A stretch of DNA of 64,000 nt from Altererythrobacter sp. (GTDB lineage Bacteria > Pseudomonadota > Alphaproteobacteria > Sphingomonadales > Sphingomonadaceae): the NCBI GenBank assembly GCA_017308255.1, contig JAFKFN010000005.1, positions 124,001 to 188,000 on the forward strand, written 5' to 3'. Positions 8,102 through 18,000 of the stretch are shown here, one piece after another (within the stretch, counting starts at the first letter, position 1; the number at the start of each line of letters is the position of its first letter). Made by a program: the position numbers and the translations under genes. The notes under the pieces are model-generated. The model saw only the letters and a program-made list of their open reading frames with translations, did not search any database and was not told the DNA's origin.

Positions 8102-9033
8102 TGGACGCACGCGCGCGCCTCACCCGCAGCGCCGCCTTCGCCTCCATCGCGATGGCGCTGTCGCTCGGCGCGCTGAAGCTGTGGGCGGTGTGGCAGACGG
8201 CCTCCACCGCGATGCTTGGCAGCCTGGCCGATACCGCGCTCGATTTCGTCGCCAGCGTGGCCACGCTCGTCGGCGTCTGGGTGGCGGCGCGGCCGGCGGA
8301 TGAAAGCCACCGCTTCGGCCACGGCAAGGCGGAAGCACTGGCGGCCATGATCCAGGTGATCCTCATCGTGCTGTCCGCCGGCGCCATCGCCTTTCGCGCG
8401 GCGCTGCGCCTGGCGGAAGGCGGGCGGACCGAAGCGGCCGGCCAGGGCATCGCCGTCTCGGTCGTCGCGATCCTGGCCACCTTCGCCCTGCTCGCCTGGC
8501 AGCGCTACGTGATCCGCCGCACCGGCAGTGTCGCCATCCGCACCGACAACGTCCACTACAAGTCGGACCTGCTGCTCAATCTGGCGGTGATCGCCGCCCT
8601 GGCGATCGACCAGTATCTCGGCTTCGCCCAGGCCGATCCGCTGTTCGGCCTGGCCATCGCCGCCTGGCTGCTGTGGGGTGCCTGGCGCGCATCCGCCGAT
8701 GCGGTGGAACAGCTGATGGACCGCGAATGGCCGGAGGAAAAGCGCCTGCGCTTCGTCGAATGCGCCGCCCGCCATCCGGAGCTGTCCCGGCTGCATGACT
8801 TGCGCACCCGCACCAGCGGGAATCGCGATTTCGCGCAGTTTCACGTCGATCTGCCGGCCGGCATGACGGTCGGCGCGGCGCACGCGGTGATCGAACGGGT
8901 GGAGCACGATCTGCAACGCGAATTTCCGGGGCTGGAGCTGCTGATCCATATCGACCCCGAAGGCCATGTGGACGAGCCGGGCAACCGGCTGGTCGAAGCC
9001 GACGAGTTCCGCAAGCTGGAGGAGGATTCATGA
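8101..9033 (+). CDS. cation diffusion facilitator family metal exporter
   Basis: 310 aa, six predicted transmembrane helices and a cytoplasmic C-terminal domain. The TM2 metal site reads SLADTALDFVAS (Asp44, Asp48), the FGHGKAEALAA loop follows, and TM5 carries the HYKSDLLLN site. These are the FieF/YiiP-type hallmarks, so it probably exports Zn2+, Fe2+ or a similar divalent metal in exchange for protons. Exact metal specificity cannot be read from the sequence. The start codon overlaps the pdxH stop by one base. Confidence 0.9.
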   Translation: MDARARLTRSAAFASIAMALSLGALKLWAVWQTASTAMLGSLADTALDFVASVATLVGVWVAARPADESHRFGHGKAEALAAMIQVILIVLSAGAIAFRAALRLAEGGRTEAAGQGIAVSVVAILATFALLAWQRYVIRRTGSVAIRTDNVHYKSDLLLNLAVIAALAIDQYLGFAQADPLFGLAIAAWLLWGAWRASADAVEQLMDREWPEEKRLRFVECAARHPELSRLHDLRTRTSGNRDFAQFHVDLPAGMTVGAAHAVIERVEHDLQREFPGLELLIHIDPEGHVDEPGNRLVEADEFRKLEEDS

Positions 9034-9839
9034 GCCGCCGGACCATCCCCTACTGGCATGTGGACGCCTTCGCCTCGCGCCCCTTCGCCGGCAACCAGGC
9101 GGCGGTCATGCCGCTCGATCGCTGGCCGGCCGACGATCTGCTGCAAGCCATCGCCGAAGAGAACAAGTTCGCCGAAACCGCCTTTCTCGTGCCGGATGCG
9201 AGCGGCGCGGCGCAGTGGGAACTGCGCTGGTTCACCCCTGCCTGCGAAATCCGCCTGTGCGGCCATGCCACGCTCGCCAGCGGCCATGTGCTGCTGGGGC
9301 GGGACGGGGGCGACCGGGTGACGTTCCGCACGCGCCGGGCCGGCCTGCTCGAAGTGCGTCGGCTGGCGCAGGGCGGTTACGAACTGGCGCTGCCCGCCAT
9401 CGCCACCACGCCGGGGGAGTGGGGCGAAGCGGCTGCCCTGCTCGGCGCCTACCCGCTCGAAACCTGGCGCAGCGCGGATCGCTACAGTGTGTTCCTGCTG
9501 GGCAGCGAGGAAGCCGTCCGCACGCTCCAGCCCGATTTCAAGGGTCTCGCGGCGCTGGGGGACGATCAGTTCATCTGCACCGCTCCGGGGCAGACGGGAA
9601 CCGACGTGGTCAGCCGTGTCTTCGTGCCCGGCGCGGGGGTGGATGAAGACAGCGTCACCGGCTCCGCCCATGCCGTGCTCACGCCGTTCTGGGCGGCGCG
9701 GCTGGGGCGCGATCGGTTCACCGCGCACCAGGCTTCGGCACGCGGCGGCGATCTCGTCTGCCGGCTGGAACAAGGCCGGGCCTGGCTCGGCGGCGACTGT
9801 GTGACCGTGGTCGAAGGAACGTTCTACGCCTGGGGGTAG
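9030..9839 (+). CDS. PhzF-family isomerase
   Basis: 269 aa. This is the two-lobed PhzF/diaminopimelate-epimerase fold. The first lobe carries DAFASRPFAGNQAAV and the catalytic Glu49 in KFAETAF; CGHATLASGHV and DEDSVTGSAHAVL (second lobe) are standard family motifs. There is no phenazine cluster here, so the substrate is unknown and the gene should not be read as evidence for phenazine production. ATGA overlap with the upstream metal exporter. Confidence 0.88.
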   Translation: MSRRTIPYWHVDAFASRPFAGNQAAVMPLDRWPADDLLQAIAEENKFAETAFLVPDASGAAQWELRWFTPACEIRLCGHATLASGHVLLGRDGGDRVTFRTRRAGLLEVRRLAQGGYELALPAIATTPGEWGEAAALLGAYPLETWRSADRYSVFLLGSEEAVRTLQPDFKGLAALGDDQFICTAPGQTGTDVVSRVFVPGAGVDEDSVTGSAHAVLTPFWAARLGRDRFTAHQASARGGDLVCRLEQGRAWLGGDCVTVVEGTFYAWG

Positions 9840-10954
9840 AGCCTGGCGATCTCCGCCAGCGCATCGACCAGCGCCGCCCGCTCCGCCTCGTCCGTCTTGC
9901 CCAGGCGGACGATGACCAGCTTCTGGCCGGGGGATACGATCACGTATTGCCCCAGGTGCCCCACGGCCGCGAACAGGCCGGCCGGGCCCTGATCGGCGAA
10001 CAGCACGTCGCGCTCGGTCTCCGAGGGGCGGTTGAGCCAGGTCATCGCGCCGTAATCGGGCGCGCGTGGGCTGGGCCGGGTCATGAACTCGATCCACCCG
10101 CGCGGGACCACCTGCACCCCGCTGACCGAGCCCTTGTGGCGCAGGAACTCGCCGAACCGCGCCCAGTCGCGCGCCGTCGCCCAGATCATGGAGCCACCCA
10201 TCAGCGTGCCCGCCGCGTCGTATTCGCCGGTCAGCGAAGGCATCTTCAGCGGCACCGCCAGCCGGGCGCGCAGGAACTCGTCCATGGTCCGCTGGCGCGC
10301 GGCGGCATTGCCCTGCGGGGCCAGCACGCGCGTGGCGATATCGGCCAGGATCATCGCGTCCGGGGTCGAATACTGGAAGTGCCGCCCCGGCTCGTGCGCC
10401 AGCGGCTGCGCCTCGGCCCAGGCGGCCATGTCGTCCCGCCCGTCGAGGAACATCATGCGCACTTCGCCCGAGGTATAGACCGGCTCCGCCATCTCCTCGT
10501 GCCGCAGGCCGGACCGCATCTGCAGCAGCTGGCGCAAGGTGATCTCGCCGCGCGGGTCCCCCGCGCGCTGCCAGCGCGGGATCGGCGGCGAATCGTCCAG
10601 CCGCAGGCGCCCGTCGGCCACCAGAATCCCGATCAGCACCGCGGTGATGGTCTTGGACATCGACCAGCCGACGAACTTCGTTTTCGGCCCATAGCCTTCG
10701 CCATAACGCTCGGCCGCGATCTCGCCCGCGTGCATCACCAGCAGCGCGCGGGTTTCCCCGATACCCTCGCGGGTGAACAGCGCGTCCACCGCTCGCGCCA
10801 GCTTCTCCCGGTTCACGCCCGGATCGTCGGTCACGGCTTTCAGCGCGGCCGGCGGCACGGGCGGTTCGGCCTCGCTGGCGGGTTGGCTGCAGCCGAGCAA
10901 GAGCAGGGCTGGCAGCAGGGCGGCGAGATGGCTAGGGACGGGCAGGCGCGGCAT
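9824..10954 (-). CDS. serine hydrolase lipoprotein, class C beta-lactamase-like fold
   Basis: 376 aa. The N-terminus is a lipoprotein signal (lipobox LLGC, Cys22). The SxxK nucleophile motif is S98-M-S-K101 (WSMSKT). The fold resembles esterase/6-aminohexanoate-dimer hydrolase members of the beta-lactamase superfamily (PF00144); substrate unknown. I prefer the ATG at 10954, preceded by GAGG at about nine bases, over the one at 10969. Its 3' end overlaps the phzF-type gene by 16 bp tail-to-tail. Confidence 0.83.
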   Translation of the reverse strand: MPRLPVPSHLAALLPALLLLGCSQPASEAEPPVPPAALKAVTDDPGVNREKLARAVDALFTREGIGETRALLVMHAGEIAAERYGEGYGPKTKFVGWSMSKTITAVLIGILVADGRLRLDDSPPIPRWQRAGDPRGEITLRQLLQMRSGLRHEEMAEPVYTSGEVRMMFLDGRDDMAAWAEAQPLAHEPGRHFQYSTPDAMILADIATRVLAPQGNAAARQRTMDEFLRARLAVPLKMPSLTGEYDAAGTLMGGSMIWATARDWARFGEFLRHKGSVSGVQVVPRGWIEFMTRPSPRAPDYGAMTWLNRPSETERDVLFADQGPAGLFAAVGHLGQYVIVSPGQKLVIVRLGKTDEAERAALVDALAEIARLYPQA

Positions 10955-10986
10955 CGGCGCGCACCTCATCCTTCAGGCACCGGGCG

Positions 10987-11334
10987 ATGGCAACCGCAAA
11001 GAGCAGGACGATCGCAAGGCACCGCATCTGGCCCCGCGTGCTGCTCGCGCTCTGCGTGCTGGCGGGCGCGCTCGGCTGGTATTACCGCGCGCCGATTGCC
11101 GGCTACACCACGGTCGGCACGGCCTATGGCGCGCGCACGGCCTGCTCGTGCCGCTATGTCGCCGGGCGCGCCCTCGGCGATTGCAAGAAGGACTTCGAGC
11201 CGGGGATGGAACTGGTCTTCCTCAGCGACCACGCCGATACGCGCAGCGTCACCGCCCGCGTCCCCCTGCTGGCCAGCGCCACCGCGCGTTATCGCCCAGG
11301 GTTCGGCTGCGTGCTGGAACCGTGGAAGGAATAG
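10987..11334 (+). CDS. small membrane-anchored hypothetical protein
   Basis: 115 aa with one N-terminal transmembrane segment (about residues 17-35) and a short extracytoplasmic domain containing a CSCRY motif, a later Cys in DCKKDF and a near-terminal Cys (FGCVLEPW). Four cysteines suggest disulfides. It lies head-to-head with the serine hydrolase lipoprotein, with which similar proteins appear to be associated in sphingomonads (from memory). Function unknown. Confidence 0.72.
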   Translation: MATAKSRTIARHRIWPRVLLALCVLAGALGWYYRAPIAGYTTVGTAYGARTACSCRYVAGRALGDCKKDFEPGMELVFLSDHADTRSVTARVPLLASATARYRPGFGCVLEPWKE

Positions 11335-11347
11335 GCGGCAGCTTGGC

Positions 11348-12508
11348 TCAGCCTGGCTCGGTCCCGTCGATCCATCCGCCGCCCAGCACCCTGTCACCGG
11401 CATAGAGCACTGCCGCCTGCCCCGGCGCCACGCCGTATTCCGGCTCCACGAAGCGGATCGTCGCCGGCCCGCCGCCGCCCAGCGACCCCTCGATCGTGAT
11501 CGGAACGGGCTTCGCCATGGAACGGACCTTGGCCGTCAGCGGCGCGTCCGGCCCGAAAAAGTCCGGCAGCGGCCCGATGCGGTTGGTCTCGATCAGCCGC
11601 GCCGCGCTTACCGCCAGCAACCGCCGCGGCCCCGCGCGCACTTCCGCCGCTTCGGCGTCGAGCCCCACGACATAGAGCGGCTCCGCCTGCCCGCCGATCT
11701 CCAGCCCGCGCCGCTGGCCCACAGTATAGTGGATCACCCCGGCGTGCTCGCCCAGGGGCGCGCCCGTCTCGGCATGGACGATGCGGCCCGGCCGCGCGCC
11801 TTCGGGCCTCAGCGAGCGGACGATGCGGGCATAGTCGCCATGGGGCACGAAGCAGATGTCCTGGCTGTCGGGCTTGGCCGCCACGCGCAGGCCGAACGCT
11901 TCCGCGATTCGGCGCACTTCCGGCTTGGGCAAGCCGCCCAGCGGAAAGCGCAGGTATGCCAGCTGCTCCTCGGTGGTGGCGAAGAGGAAGTAGGACTGGT
12001 CCCGCGCCGGATCGAGCGCGCGGTGCAGCTCCGGCCCCGCCGCGCCGGCGATTCGGCGCACGTAATGCCCGGTGGCCAGGCAATCGGCGCCCAGTTCCTT
12101 CGCCATGCGCAGCAGATCGGTGAACTTCGGCCCCATGTTGCAGCGGACGCAGGGGATCGGCGTGCGGCCGGCCAGATAGTCGTCGGCGAAGCGCTCGACC
12201 ACGTCCTCGCGGAACCGGCTCTCGTGATCGAATACATAGTGGGCGATGCCCAGCCGGTCGGCCACCGCGCGCGCGTCGCGGATGTCCTCGCCGGCGCAGC
12301 AGGCGCCCTTGCGCCCCGTGGCCTCGCCGTGATCATAGAGCTGCAGCGTGATGCCGATCGTTTCCGCCCCGCTGGCCGCGGCGAGCGCGGCGACGACCGA
12401 GCTGTCCACCCCGCCCGACATGGCCACGACGATACGGCTCGCCCGCGGCGGGCGCGCGAAATCGAACAGCGCGGCGGGGTCGAGCCCCATGGGCGGGAGG
12501 GAAGCCAT
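11348..12508 (-). CDS. mnmA: tRNA-specific 2-thiouridylase MnmA
   Basis: 386 aa cytoplasmic enzyme that thiolates U34 of tRNA-Lys, tRNA-Glu and tRNA-Gln. The PP-loop ATP site SGGVDSS is at 31-37. Catalytic cysteines are visible in [11 protein letters not shown] and DSQDICFVP. The ATG at 12508 starts just before the conserved domain; an upstream ATG at 12553 would add 15 poorly conserved residues. Confidence 0.94.
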   Translation of the reverse strand: MASLPPMGLDPAALFDFARPPRASRIVVAMSGGVDSSVVAALAAASGAETIGITLQLYDHGEATGRKGACCAGEDIRDARAVADRLGIAHYVFDHESRFREDVVERFADDYLAGRTPIPCVRCNMGPKFTDLLRMAKELGADCLATGHYVRRIAGAAGPELHRALDPARDQSYFLFATTEEQLAYLRFPLGGLPKPEVRRIAEAFGLRVAAKPDSQDICFVPHGDYARIVRSLRPEGARPGRIVHAETGAPLGEHAGVIHYTVGQRRGLEIGGQAEPLYVVGLDAEAAEVRAGPRRLLAVSAARLIETNRIGPLPDFFGPDAPLTAKVRSMAKPVPITIEGSLGGGGPATIRFVEPEYGVAPGQAAVLYAGDRVLGGGWIDGTEPG

Positions 12509-12617
12509 TGCGCGCGCCCTTACACCGTCGCCGGCCATGGGGGCAAATCCCACAGCCTAACGTCGTGTAAACTCGCGCTTTACCCGATCTTGACCCTTGC
12601 TGCGCTACGGACCGTGC

Positions 12618-12947
12618 ATGTTCCAGGGTAAACCGCCTCTACCGGGAGATGCGCGGCCGCTGTCCGTGGTGCAGGAAGAGGGGGACTTCCTGCGCAAGCT
12701 GACTTGGGCGGATCTGGTGGCGCTGCTCAAGGCTTCTCGCGCCCGGCGCGCGGCTGGCGAACAGGCGGGCGACGGCATGGAGGCCAGCTTTGACGCCACC
12801 TGTGCGAGGAGGATTGCGGCGCACCACGGTGGCAAACAGGCCGTTAACCTTGAAGGTTCAAGCTCTGGCAAAGAGGTGCGCCGCAGACCAGATGAAGGAT
12901 GCAAGGGTGCCGGTGCCGACTGTGCGCCGGATACCGCGAGGAAGTAG
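12618..12947 (+). CDS. small hypothetical protein encoded directly upstream of sciP
   Basis: 109 aa, hydrophilic, no signal peptide or membrane segment. It begins MFQGKPPLPGDARPL and has an Arg/Ala-rich middle part. I do not recognise a named domain, though proteins with the same opening are found before DUF1153 genes in other sphingomonads (from memory). The stop codon TAG is followed immediately by the sciP ATG (12948), so the two are almost certainly co-transcribed. It may be a regulator or partner of SciP, which is inference from position only. Confidence 0.68.
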   Translation: MFQGKPPLPGDARPLSVVQEEGDFLRKLTWADLVALLKASRARRAAGEQAGDGMEASFDATCARRIAAHHGGKQAVNLEGSSSGKEVRRRPDEGCKGAGADCAPDTARK

Positions 12948-13247
12948 ATGATCGAGAACCAGAAGATTCGTCCGGCCCAGGTGATCGGCCCGCTTGGGGA
13001 GCCCCTGACCCTTGCCGACCTGCCGCCCCCCGATACCAAGCGGTGGGTCGTCAGGCGCAAGGCCGAAGTCGTGGCCGCCGTGAACGGCGGCTTGCTGAGC
13101 ATGGATGAGGTGCTTGATCGCTATGGCCTCACGCTGGAGGAATTCGCCGGCTGGCAGCGCGCGGTGGATCGGTCGGGCATGCAGGGCTTGCGCGTCACCC
13201 GTATCCAGCACTACCGCGACCTGTACGAGCGGCAGCTGAAGTATTGA
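12948..13247 (+). CDS. sciP: SciP-like CtrA-inhibitory protein (DUF1153)
   Basis: 99 aa. The DUF1153 core is intact: VIGPLGEPLTLADLPPPDTK, RWVVRRKAEVVAAVNGGLL and a helix-turn-helix part ending WQRAVDRSGMQGLRVTRIQ. In Caulobacter, SciP binds the cell-cycle regulator CtrA and blocks its transcriptional activation in G1. Here the same role in the CtrA network is likely from the family. I did not find a clear CtrA full site (TTAA-N7-TTAA) just upstream. Confidence 0.9.
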   Translation: MIENQKIRPAQVIGPLGEPLTLADLPPPDTKRWVVRRKAEVVAAVNGGLLSMDEVLDRYGLTLEEFAGWQRAVDRSGMQGLRVTRIQHYRDLYERQLKY

Positions 13248-13261
13248 GCGCCGCCAGCCGG

Positions 13262-13286
13262 GGAACGCTTCGCCGCAGCCTCCGTT
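13262..13286 (+). promoter_or_regulatory. sigma-EcfG general-stress promoter
   Basis: GGAAC (13262-13266), 16 bases, then CGTT (13283-13286): an exact match to the alphaproteobacterial EcfG promoter consensus. It lies 49 bp before the ATG of a GlsB/YeaQ-type stress membrane protein. Confidence 0.75.
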
Positions 13287-13334
13287 TGGAACAACGTGCC
13301 CACAGGAGGTGCGGCCAACAGGAGGAGCGGAGGT

Positions 13335-13601
13335 ATGGGCTGGATTATCGCAATCATCGTCGGCGGCGTGGCCGGCTGGCTAGCCAGCATTGTCATGCGG
13401 CGCGACGCGTCGATGGGGATTTTCTGGAATATCATCGTCGGGATCATCGGCGCACTGATCGGTAATGTCCTCGCCGGTGCGTTGTTCAACGTCAATAGCA
13501 CCATCCAGACGTTCAATCTGACCGGCTTCATCATCGCCATCGTCGGCGCGGTTGTGTTGCTCGGCATCGTCAATCTGGTGCAGCGCGGCCGCGTTCGCTG
13601 A
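13335..13601 (+). CDS. GlsB/YeaQ/YmgE-family stress-response membrane protein
   Basis: 88 aa with three hydrophobic segments rich in Gly and Ile (MGWIIAIIVGGVAGWLAS..., GIFWNIIVGIIGALIGNVL..., FIIAIVGAVVLLGIV). This is the transglycosylase-associated (PF04226) family of small inner-membrane proteins linked to general stress. The ATG at 13335 follows GCGGAGG; an earlier ATG at 13296 is poorly placed. An exact EcfG promoter upstream and a strong terminator downstream make it a single-gene stress unit. Confidence 0.9.
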   Translation: MGWIIAIIVGGVAGWLASIVMRRDASMGIFWNIIVGIIGALIGNVLAGALFNVNSTIQTFNLTGFIIAIVGAVVLLGIVNLVQRGRVR

Positions 13602-13627
13602 TTTCGACAATTTGATACAAATTTTGT

Positions 13628-13665
13628 GCGGGGCGAGCGGCATGGCCGTTCGCCCCGCTTTTTTT
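13628..13665 (+). terminator. intrinsic terminator after the GlsB-type gene
   Basis: A 13-bp stem (13628-13640 with 13646-13658, one G-U pair) with a 5-base loop is followed by seven T residues (13659-13665). Confidence 0.9.
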
Positions 13666-13850
13666 GAAAGGTCATGCGGTTCTTCGTCGAACCGGGCATT
13701 GCGTTCATGGAGTGTTGCGTTGCAGCGCGGCAGCGGCGCGTCTATGCGACGTTCGGAGAATGCTGCCGGCGGTGCGCGGCGAATGGAATCGTGATATGGC
13801 CCTTCGCCGGCAAGGCCGCGGGTCCGACACACTTTAAGGCTGGTGCGCGG

Positions 13851-15059
13851 ATGAACTACGAAACCAGGGTGGCCGATCTCGGCGGTGCGTCGGAAGTGCT
13901 GACGCAGGATGCCGAACCCATCGACGGCGGTTTCCGCCGGCGCCGCCTGCTGATCGCGGGCGTGGTGATCGCGTTGCTGGCGATCGGCGGCGCCATGCTC
14001 TATTTCGGCCGGGGGGAAAAGACCCCGTTCCCCGCCACGCAGGGCGAACAGGCGCCCACCGTCTCGATCCTGCGGCCGGGCAGCACCACGGTGCAGGGCC
14101 TGATCATCGCCACCGGCAACCTCGCCGCGCGGCACGAGATCGCCGTGGGCGTCGTCGGCGAAGGGGGCCGGGTGGTCTCGGTGCCGGTGCAGGCCGGCGA
14201 CTGGGTGCATGCCGGTCAGGTCCTGGCGGTGATCGACCGTTCGGTGCAGAGCCAGCAGGCCGCCAGTTCGGCCGCCAACATCGACGTCGCCAAGGCCGAT
14301 GCGGAACTGTCCCAGGCCAATCTCGACCGTGCCTTGCAGCTGGTCGATCGCGGTTTCATCTCCAAGGCCGACGTGGACCGGCTCACCGCCACGCGTGACG
14401 CCGCCGTGGCGCGGGTGAAAGTGGCCGAGGCGCAATATCGCGAGCTGCTGGCCCGCAATGCCCGGCTCAACATCGTCGCCCCCGTCGCCGGGCTGGTGCT
14501 CGATCGCAACGTGGAAGTCGGCCAGGTGCTCGGCTCGGGCGGCACCGCGCCGTTCACCATGGCTCAGGGCGGCGAAATGGAACTGCTCGCCAATCTCAAT
14601 GAAGACGATCTCGCCGCGGTCTCGATCGGGTCCCCGGCCAAGGTCACGCCGGTGGGCAGTGACAAGAGCTTCGTCGGCCGCATCTGGCAGATGCCGCAGA
14701 TCATCGATCCGCAGACCCGCCAGGGGGCCGCGCGCATCGCCCTGCCTTATGACAAGGCGCTTCGTCCCGGCGGCTTCGCCACGGCGGAGATCACGCGCGG
14801 CGCCATCGTCGCGCCGCGCCTGCCCGAAAGCGCGATCATGTCGGACGAGAAGGGCAGCTACGTCTATGTCGTGAATGGCGAAAACCGGGTGGAACGGCGC
14901 AATGTGACGACCGGCATCGTGACCGCCGAAGGCATCGCCGTCGTCGCCGGGCTCGATGGGAGCGAGCGGGTGATCGCCCGCGCCGGGGGCTTCCTCAACG
15001 AAGGGGATCGCGTCAACCCGGTCGCCCTGACGGGAGCCGCGCAGGCCGCCGAACGATGA
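13851..15059 (+). CDS. RND efflux periplasmic adaptor (membrane fusion protein)
   Basis: 402 aa. An N-terminal transmembrane anchor (about residues 35-50) follows a 33-residue cytoplasmic start. The lipoyl/biotinyl halves (GEGGRVVSVPVQAGDWVHAGQVLAVID), an alpha-hairpin and beta-barrel domains follow in HlyD/AcrA order. It links the inner-membrane RND pump to an outer-membrane channel. No TolC-type gene is adjacent, so the pump may use a shared channel. The stop overlaps the permease start by 4 bp. Confidence 0.9.
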   Translation: MNYETRVADLGGASEVLTQDAEPIDGGFRRRRLLIAGVVIALLAIGGAMLYFGRGEKTPFPATQGEQAPTVSILRPGSTTVQGLIIATGNLAARHEIAVGVVGEGGRVVSVPVQAGDWVHAGQVLAVIDRSVQSQQAASSAANIDVAKADAELSQANLDRALQLVDRGFISKADVDRLTATRDAAVARVKVAEAQYRELLARNARLNIVAPVAGLVLDRNVEVGQVLGSGGTAPFTMAQGGEMELLANLNEDDLAAVSIGSPAKVTPVGSDKSFVGRIWQMPQIIDPQTRQGAARIALPYDKALRPGGFATAEITRGAIVAPRLPESAIMSDEKGSYVYVVNGENRVERRNVTTGIVTAEGIAVVAGLDGSERVIARAGGFLNEGDRVNPVALTGAAQAAER

Positions 15060-18000
15060 ATCTGCGCTACATTTCCGCGTGGTCGATCCGCAATCCGATC
15101 GTCCCCATCGTCTTGTTCATCGGGTTGACGCTGGCGGGCCTCGTCTCGTTCAGCCGGATGGACGTCAACGATAACCCGGACATCGATTTCCCCGCGGTCA
15201 CCGTCAGCATCAGCCAGCCCGGCGCCGCGCCGACCGAGATCGAGACGCAGATCACCCAGAAGGTCGAAGCGGCCGTGCGTTCGGTCAACGGCGTGGACGA
15301 GATCCAGTCCACCGCCCGCGAAGGGAGCAGCACCACCACCGTCCAGTTCCAGATCGGTGTCGATTCCGACAATGCCGTGAACGAAGTGAAGAACGCGGTG
15401 GACCAGGTCCGCGGTGATCTGCCCGAAGGCATCCTCGAACCGCGGGTGACCAAGATCGAAGCGGGCGGCAGCGGGCCGATCGGCTATTTCGCCGTCAGTG
15501 CCGACGATATGACGATGGAGCAGCTGAGCTGGTTCATCGACGATACGATCGCGCGCCGGCTGCTGTCGATCGAAGGCATGGCCACGGTCAGCCGCGCGGG
15601 CGGCGTCGATCGCGAGATCCGCGTGGTGCTCGATCCGGCGCGTATGCAGTCGCTGGGGGTCACCGCCAGCCAGGTCAACCAGGCGCTGCGCCAGACCAAT
15701 ACCGACGCGGCTGGCGGGGCGGCCGAAATCGCCGGCGCGCGCCAGTCGGTCCGCGTGCTCGGCAATGCCGACACGGCGCTTCAGCTCGCCAATACCCGGA
15801 TCAGCCTGGGCGGCAATCGTACGATCCGGTTGGATCAGGTCGCCCATGTCTATGACGGCTATTCCGAACAGACCTCGATCGCCAAGCTCAATGGCCGCCA
15901 GGTCGTCACCTTCGGGATCGAGCGCGCCAAGGGCGCTTCCGACGTCACCGTCTATGACGCCGCGATCGAGGAGATGAAGAAGATCGAGGCGGACAACGCC
16001 GGGATCAAGTTCACCCAGCTCTACACCAGCGTCGATTACACCAAGGATCAATACGAAAGCTCGATCTCGGCCATGGTCGAAGGCTCGATCCTGGCCGTCA
16101 TCGTGGTGTTCCTGTTCCTGCGCGATTGGCGCGCGACGGTGATCGCGGCCATGGCGATCCCGCTTTCGGCGATCCCGACCTTCTGGTTCATGGACCTGCT
16201 GGGCTTCACGCTGAACCAGCTCTCGCTGCTCGCGCTCAGCCTGGTGGCCGGCGTCCTGGTGGACGACGCGATCGTGGAGATCGAGAATATCGTCCGGCAC
16301 ATGCGCATGGGCAAGAGCGCCTACCAGGCCTCGATCGACGCGGCGGACGAGATCGGGCTGGCCGTGGTCGCCACCAGCCTCTCCATCGTGGCGGTGTTCC
16401 TGCCGGTGGGCCTGATGCCCGGCATCTCGGGCCAGTTCTTCAAGAATTTCGGCCTCACCGTGGTCGCCGCGGTGCTGACCAGCCTTGCCGTGGCGCGGCT
16501 GATCACGCCGATGTTCGCGGCCTATTTCCTCAAGGCCAAGGGCCACGCCTCGCACGGCGAGGGGCGGCTGATGGATATCTACATGAGCATCCTCCACTGG
16601 ACGCTCAACACCGAAAAGGCGGAAGCCTACCAGGCCCGCATCACGCCCGCGCCCTCGCGCGAATGGTATGGCACCGCGGAATTCATCTTCGCCCTGGTCA
16701 TCGTCGGCCTGGCGATCGGCGCCTGGTGGGCGGGGGGCGAATACCTTCCGGGCATGGGGCTTTCCGGCAATACGCTGATGGCCGCCCAGGCTGGCGCCGC
16801 CCTGCTCGCGGCGCTGGTGGCGCTCGGGCTCGTGCGCGTCTTCGTGGTGATGCTCGGCGATCATTTCGTCGCCTACCACGCCTATTTCAGGGAGAACGTC
16901 CGCGCGCGCCTGCGCGATCATCGCTTCTGGATGTTCGTCAGCGGCGTCGGCGCGCTGATCCTCACGGCCACGCTGCTCATGGTCCTGCCGCAACAGTTCC
17001 AGCCGACCACCGATTCCGACACCAGCCGCCTCAATATCGAACAGGTGCCCGGCACCACGATCGAGCAGACCGAGGTGGTGGCCGATCGCGTGGCCGCCAT
17101 CGTCAAGCAGCAACCGGAAGTCGGCCGCATCCTGGAGAATATCCGCGAAGGCTCGGCCACGCTGTTCATCGTGCTCAAGCCCGATCGCAAGGCGACCAGT
17201 TCCGAATTCGAACGCCGGCTCACGCCCGAATTGCAGAAGGTGCCCGATGCGCGGGTCACGTTCTCCTCGCAGTCCGGCGGCGGGGGAACCGGGCGCGATA
17301 TCTCGGTGATGCTCAACGGGTCCGATCCCGATCTGCTCGATCGGACGGCGCAGACGCTGGTCAGGCAGATGCAGTCGATCCCCGGCGTCGTCGCCCCGCG
17401 CATCGCGGCCGACATGCAGCGGCCGGAGCTTATCATCGTGCCCCGGCTTGATCTCGCCGCGCAGCTCGGCGTCACCACCAGTGCGCTCAGCCAGGCGATC
17501 CGCATCGCCACCTTGGGCGAGATCGACCAGAACGCGGCCAAGTTCTCGCTCAGTGATCGCCAGGTGCCGATCCGCGTCGTCCTGCCCAAGGAATCGCGCA
17601 AGGACATCGCCACTATCCAGAACCTGCCGGTGCCGACGGCCTCGGGCGCCTCGGTCCCGCTCAGCCGGGTGGCGGAAATCCGCTTCGGCGCGGGGCCGAC
17701 GCAGATCCAGCGCTTCAATCAGTCGCGGCGCATCTTCGTCGGCGCGGACCTGGGCCAGGGTTATGTGAAAGGCCCGGTGCAGGATGCGATCAACGCCTTG
17801 CCGATCATGAAGAACCTGCCCGCCGGCGTCTCCAACGCCCCGGTGGGTGACGAGAAGTGGCAGCAGGAGCTGATCCAGAACTTCATCATCGCGGTGATCA
17901 GCGGCGTGCTGATGGTCTTCGCAGTGCTCGTCCTGCTCTATCGCCGCTTCGTCTCGCCGCTGGTGAACATGACGTCGCTGCTGCTCGCGCCGCTTGGCGG

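Noticed and set aside
9030-9839. Phenazine biosynthesis locus
   Set aside because: PhzF-fold proteins are widespread outside phenazine clusters and no other phz gene is present.
9947-12631. 894-codon plus-strand ORF over the serine hydrolase and mnmA
   Set aside because: It is antisense to two well-supported genes and has no recognised motif.
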